From: Acidobacteriaceae bacterium
GTDB taxonomy: Bacteria; Acidobacteriota; Terriglobia; Terriglobales; Acidobacteriaceae
Direction: 5' to 3'
NCBI GenBank assembly: GCA_003164255.1
Contig: PLST01000155.1
Coordinates: 9,825 to 15,710, forward strand
DNA: 5,886 bases
This document shows positions 5,329-5,886 of the stretch, piece by piece. Both the position numbers and the translations under genes were made by a program. Every line of letters begins with the position of its first letter. The stretch's first letter is position 1. The notes under the pieces are model-generated. The model was not told the origin of the DNA. It ran no database searches and worked only from the letters and a program-made list of their open reading frames with translations.

Positions 5329-5827
5329 AGGGACTGGCAGGAGGACCGGGCGGTCGCTGCCGGGAGTTGGCGCAAGCTGGCTACCGGGGGAGGAAAGTCC
5401 GAACTCCGCAGGGCAGTGTGCCGGATAACGTCCGGGACGTGAGCGTCAAGGCTCATGGACGGCCAGTGCCACAGAAAAAATACCGCCTCGGCTACCCCTC
5501 CATTGGAGGGCTTCCGGAAGGGCCCCTCAGGTTCGCCTGGACGGCCATTCCCGCCGGGGTAAGGGTGAAATGGTGCGGTAAGAGCGCACCGCTCCGTCTG
5601 TAAAGCCGGAGGCAGGGTAAACCCCACACGGAGCAAGACCAAATAGGGAGGGAAACGCCCCGGTAACGGGTAAAGCCAAGAGCCAGGCGGCGTTGCGCAT
5701 CTGCCCGATGCGCTCAGGCGGCTCAAGCAATTGCCGAAACCTCCGGGTAGGTCGCTGATGAGTGTCCGCGGTAACGCGGCGCCTAGAGGAATGACCGCAT
5801 CAAACAGAATTCGGCTTACGAGTCCTT
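5329..5827 (+). ncRNA. rnpB: RNase P RNA, bacterial class A
   Basis: This is the catalytic RNA of RNase P, which removes 5' leaders from tRNA precursors. Conserved parts appear in order: P4 5' strand GAGGAAAGTCC (5390-5400), the GGGCAGTGTGCC segment, GGTGCGGTAAGAGCGCACCG (about 5573-5592), L15 with GGT at 5616-5618 that binds the tRNA CCA end, CCAAATAGGG (5639-5648), and the P4 3' strand AGAGGAATGACC (5785-5796) followed by ACAGAATTCGGCTTA. P1 closes the molecule: AGGGACT (5329-5335) with AGTCCTT (5821-5827), including one G·T. P18 is CCGCG-GTAA-CGCGG (5766-5779) with a GNRA loop. At about 499 bases it is longer than the E. coli RNA (377). Part of the extra length is in the P16/P17 arm between GGAGG (5647-5651) and CCTCC (5740-5744), which holds hairpins at 5659-5670 and 5680-5724. 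Ends are set by P1 pairing and may be off by some bases. Confidence 0.97.
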
Positions 5828-5844
5828 TTGCCGAATGCTGGGAT

Positions 5845-5871
5845 CCCCGACGACGGACTTTGTCGTTGGGG
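5845..5871 (+). terminator. Hairpin downstream of rnpB, possible terminator
   Basis: CCCCGACGAC (5845-5854) pairs with GTCGTTGGGG (5862-5871), ten pairs with one G·T, around a seven-base loop. It starts 17 bases after the end of P1. No T-run follows within the window, so it is at best an atypical terminator; a 3'-end processing or stability structure is an alternative. Confidence 0.4.
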
Positions 5872-5886
5872 TAGCAAACGACAGCC

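Noticed and set aside
4767..5726. N-terminal extension of the DoxX protein to 319 residues
   Set aside because: The extension runs antisense to rnpB and has no membrane-protein character; ATG at 5147 has an excellent ribosome binding site.
1..5886. CRISPR array, insertion sequence, integrase, phage or toxin-antitoxin genes
   Set aside because: No spaced direct repeats, transposase motifs, terminal inverted repeats or target duplications were seen on either strand.

Overview
This 5.9 kb window looks like ordinary chromosome from a GC-rich, free-living bacterium. It has normal codon use, short intergenic gaps and no mobile-element signatures. The best guess for the source is Acidobacteriota, or a similar phylum with a class-A RNase P RNA. 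This rests on the two-lipoyl E2 enzyme, a LipB with an internal insertion, a small DoxX protein and an enlarged rnpB. It is inference, not proof.

Left part (1-2215, plus strand): a membrane polyferredoxin of the NapH/NosR/CcoG type (22-1083; possibly continuing off the left edge) is followed by a 400-base leader without a convincing gene. The leader carries a run of ten C and several hairpins. Next comes a di-iron repair protein of the Ric/YtfE/ScdA family (1484-2215). Both proteins concern iron-sulfur electron transfer or iron-sulfur repair, but the long gap argues against simple co-transcription.

Middle part (2224-5147, minus strand): reading right to left, a small DoxX-like membrane protein (5147-4767), the octanoyltransferase LipB (4696-3824) and a 2-oxoacid dehydrogenase E2 with two lipoyl domains (3735-2224) lie head to tail with gaps of 70 and 88 bases. 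LipB places octanoyl groups on lipoyl-domain lysines, and LipA then converts them to lipoyl. The next gene encodes a protein with two such lysines, so enzyme and substrate are neighbours. E2 and ric converge with only 8 bases between their stop codons.

Right part (5329-5827, plus strand): the RNase P RNA gene rnpB, transcribed divergently from doxX, with all main conserved elements and an enlarged P16/P17 arm. A 10-bp hairpin follows it near the window edge.

I found no clearly new biological system. The points most worth a second look are the structured leader of ric, a hairpin that covers the lipB ribosome binding site, and the near-identical lipoyl repeats beside lipB.
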